Source of the DNA: Moringa oleifera
Lineage: Eukaryota > Streptophyta > Magnoliopsida > Brassicales > Moringaceae
Direction: 5' to 3'
DNA length: 64,000 bases
Assembly: GCA_021397835.1 (NCBI GenBank)
Contig: JAJFZO010000191.1
Location: forward strand, 1,617,001 to 1,681,000
Shown: positions 62,401-64,000 of the stretch, piece by piece
How positions within the stretch are numbered: the first letter of the stretch is position 1
Layout: each line of letters starts with the position of its first letter
Made by a program: the position numbers and the translations under genes
The notes under the pieces: generated by a model
The model's input: the letters and a program-made list of their open reading frames with translations, nothing else
The model's database searches: none
Told to the model about the DNA's origin: nothing

Positions 62401-64000
62401 AAACTCTCTCGCTCTCTCTCTCTCTCTCTGAATTTGCACCCCTCCCTCAAAGTCAAGAACAATTCAATATGTGTGGACAAAATTGTTGGAGGGTTAGTAA
62501 TCTTTTGAAAGTTCAATTAGAAGAGAACAAATTTTGATGACGTTATATAGGTAAACTGAGATTCAGTGAGATTTTGCCTTTATGCTTTTGGTGGTCATTT
62601 CGAGCATTAGTTTGGAAGTGATCTATTTTCCTAATCCCCAATAAAAACCATATCATTTGTGACTACTTGTCATAATATATTTTTACTGTTTAGTTTACCG
62701 AAATATGGACTTAATTTGAAAATAGTATTGATAGATGTGCACCTTATGGTACAGAAACAAACAGGTGCTTTGTTGTCTTGATTACCCAATTGGTTCCTCC
62801 TTCCCTTCCCATGAAAAATTCTCAATTATAAACTAATTTTGAGTTCTACATGTTTCCTAATTTGTCAAAATAGAGCGCAAATGTTAATGAATTGTTTATT
62901 TGCTAAGTGTATTTGAGTTCAATTTATTTAGATTCGCTGAAAGTTGTGACATTTGTATACAAGAGTTGATTGAACTCTTACGCAGGTGGCAGACTATTAT
63001 TCAATGTAGTACTGGTTTATGGAGATTATAGGAAGATTGTTTGAGATGATTATAGGTAATATAATATATTACAGCATCGCTAGAGTTTCAATATCTTAGC
63101 ATTAGTCCAATGGACATGAGGATTTAATATACTTTTTTGTAGTAATAATTTTTACATATCTTAGGATTTTAGAGAAGAGAAGTCAACTTGTTTTCCTTTA
63201 GAATGTTTTTCTTTTTTTGGTGGTAAAATAAGTTGAGTGTTCCCATGTTTTATGATTCCTTAAGAGAGATTGGTTATGGTTAAAAGTTTTTGAAGAGGGA
63301 ATACAAGTCTGTTGTATGTTTGATATACATACACTGAAACTGCGGATTTAACAAACACTATAGTTGAAGGATAACTTTCACAAAAGGCCATCCATTTCAG
63401 GGTATATCAATCCAAACAACAGAAGGAATAAATATAACCTAAAGTGCCTTGAAGAACGAGGGTGTTCACTGATGTTAGTATCAAGAGGGATGCACAAGTC
63501 ACTTATCTTTAATGTATCATAATGATATGGTTTTAGTTTTCATTTTTGGTTCTTTGCATGGATGACATGATTATGTCCTCCGCATGTTTGAGTTGATTTA
63601 TTTTTTCTGATAGTTCTAGTTTTGCCCCTTTTCTTTACCTTTGGATTTCAGGAGAATGTTTGGGAAATCGTGGGCAAATTCATCAGGCCCATGAAGTTAC
63701 CTTCCAGAGTATTGCTGTCCTATTTAGCAGAAACTCATTCCAGCACAGTTACCCTTCTGTTCCAGTATTGCTTGATTTGATTGGAAAGGAGCTCACAGGA
63801 GATGTATTTGCTATAGATCGTGCAAATGTACTTTACAACTTATGTTGGTTCTTTCTAAAGGGTTACCATTCTAAGGATACCAGGTATTTCTCACCCTTGG
63901 GACATGTGTCATGCTAGATTGAAGGGAAGTTAGCCACTTTTTTTCATCACGTAATTTTTTTGACAATTTAAAAGCAAAATAAGTATTGAATTTGGGGGAA
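47411..64000 (+). CDS. ESP: Separase (ESP), N-terminal ~1541 codons, cut by window edge
   Basis: Cohesin-cleaving cysteine protease of the metaphase-anaphase transition. Exons: 47411-48051, 48617-48794, 48868-48975, 49860-~49940, 50047-50181, 50289-50788, 51202-51307, 51452-51577, 57987-58277, 58372-58488, 58691-58912, 59030-59140, 59289-59435, 59519-59887, 59979-60068, 60660-60923, 61025-61148, 61284-62066, 63652-63883. Everything seen belongs to the helical N-terminal and linker part; the catalytic His/Cys domain must lie past 64000. Motifs that suggest plant separase include [50 protein letters not shown] and [20 protein letters not shown]. The start at 47411 gives [17 protein letters not shown]. 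Two junctions are irregular: the strong donor at 49976 breaks the frame, so a GTACTG donor at 49941 is assumed; and exon 12 needs acceptor AG at 59028-59029. Intron 8 (51578-57986) is filled by transposons. Confidence 0.85.
52300..53907 (-). mobile_element. LINE remnant, RT C-terminal half to zf-RVT (antisense in separase intron 8)
   Basis: Minus-strand frames, in LINE order: [20 protein letters not shown] near 53,900-53,840; the catalytic FADD at 53437-53426; [18 protein letters not shown] near 52,990-52,940; and the zf-RVT zinc-binding segment [20 protein letters not shown] near 52,540-52,470. It continues the LINE whose upstream half lies above 56,500. Frames are broken. The lower boundary is estimated; no poly(A) was identified. 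Confidence 0.75.
53518..53778. repeat. ~130-bp tandem duplication inside the LINE remnant
   Basis: The block around 53,518-53,646 is repeated at about 53,647-53,778. Shared landmarks are CATGACAAGAATAAAAAGAA and TTTGTCTTAAGCCTTTGGAA. The copies differ by scattered substitutions and a short indel. Confidence 0.8.
53908..54258 (-). mobile_element. 3' LTR of the truncated Copia element
   Basis: On the minus strand it starts TGTTGAAAAATC at 54258, directly after the purine tract AAGGGAGGGATT (about 54,270-54,259), and ends in TCA at 53908. This gives 351 bp with TG...CA ends. It contains an internal inverted repeat with arms at about 53,919-53,960 and 54,106-54,152 sharing CTTTTAGGAGTGGTTGATTA. 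Confidence 0.7.
54259..56503 (-). mobile_element. 5'-truncated Ty1/Copia element inserted in the LINE
   Basis: Minus-strand frames in Copia order: integrase core ([20 protein letters not shown] near 56,470; [20 protein letters not shown] near 56,190), integrase C-terminus ([20 protein letters not shown]), reverse transcriptase ([48 protein letters not shown] near 55,200), then an RNase H-like region and the LTR. The 5' LTR, PBS, gag, protease and the start of integrase are missing. Many stops make it inactive. The left junction sits in the LINE reverse transcriptase near 56,495-56,505. Confidence 0.8.
56072..56740 (-). pseudogene. Chimeric 222-codon ORF: LINE RT start fused to Copia integrase
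   Basis: One open frame. The first ~85 residues are LINE reverse transcriptase ([45 protein letters not shown]). From about residue 80 it becomes Copia integrase ([38 protein letters not shown]). The join comes from a truncated Copia sitting in a LINE. The open frame over the junction is probably chance. It is antisense to separase and lies in its intron 8. Confidence 0.75.
56504..57620 (-). mobile_element. LINE remnant, linker and RT N-terminal half (antisense)
   Basis: The 57393-56977 frame carries the LINE signature [20 protein letters not shown] then [20 protein letters not shown], the stretch between endonuclease and reverse transcriptase. The RT N-terminus follows (see chimeric ORF). 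The 5' half of the LINE (ORF1, most of the endonuclease) is not seen, and the upper boundary is estimated. Confidence 0.75.
62404..62429. repeat. (CT)n microsatellite in separase intron 18
   Basis: CT dinucleotides broken once by a G at 62411. Intron 18 (62067-63651) otherwise shows nothing recognisable. Confidence 0.9.

Noticed and set aside
1..64000. Search for CRISPR arrays, operons, phage or bacterial defence systems, tRNA and rRNA genes
   Set aside because: Intron-rich plant nuclear DNA; no spaced identical repeats, no co-directional closely packed ORFs, and no cloverleaf or rRNA-like stretch was recognised by eye. A tRNA or snoRNA scan was not possible here.

Overview
The window is plant nuclear DNA, most likely from a woody eudicot. 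The genes carry many short exons with GT-AG introns, the intergenic DNA is AT-rich, large introns hold LINE and Copia remnants, and every recognisable protein belongs to a plant or general eukaryotic family. Exons were joined by hand from reading-frame phase, splice sites and knowledge of the families; no alignment was run. The species cannot be named from this sequence.

Layout. (1) 3-110: possible C-terminal exon of an unidentified + strand gene. (2) 1111-7809, minus: a 15-exon sterol-glucosyltransferase-like UDP-glycosyltransferase of 497 aa. (3) 7.9-12.2 kb: AT-rich intergenic DNA. (4) 12210-15627, plus: a GATA zinc-finger factor of 513 aa whose C-terminal half is built from tandemly duplicated exon-intron units. 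(5) 16312-17832, minus: an intronless PPR protein closely resembling Arabidopsis EMB3101 (At1g05600). (6) 19977-24480, plus: a TMEM87/lung-seven-transmembrane membrane protein of 526 aa. (7) 26911-41901, plus: PYM, the Y14-Mago partner, only 232 aa but spread over 15 kb because introns 2 and 3 are filled with retrotransposons. (8) 42962-46744, minus: an MRT4/MRTO4 ribosome-assembly factor of 229 aa. (9) 47411 to beyond the right edge, plus: separase (ESP), 19 exons and about 1541 codons in the window, with the protease domain beyond the edge.

The genes are ordinary housekeeping or regulatory loci and do not form one pathway. MRT4 and separase share a 666-bp divergent promoter with a telo-box, TGGGCT (site II) motifs and an exact 75-bp tandem duplication. 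PYM intron 3 (9.5 kb) is a nest of inverted short-LTR elements, a LINE of about 5.2 kb with a 12-bp target-site duplication, and a broken EDM2-like gene fragment. Separase intron 8 (6.4 kb) holds an antisense LINE split by a truncated Copia element, which creates a 222-codon chimeric ORF.

I saw no clearly new multi-gene system. The observations most worth a second look are the exon multiplication in the GATA gene, the EDM2-like fragment and LTR foldback in the PYM intron, and two irregular splice junctions in separase.
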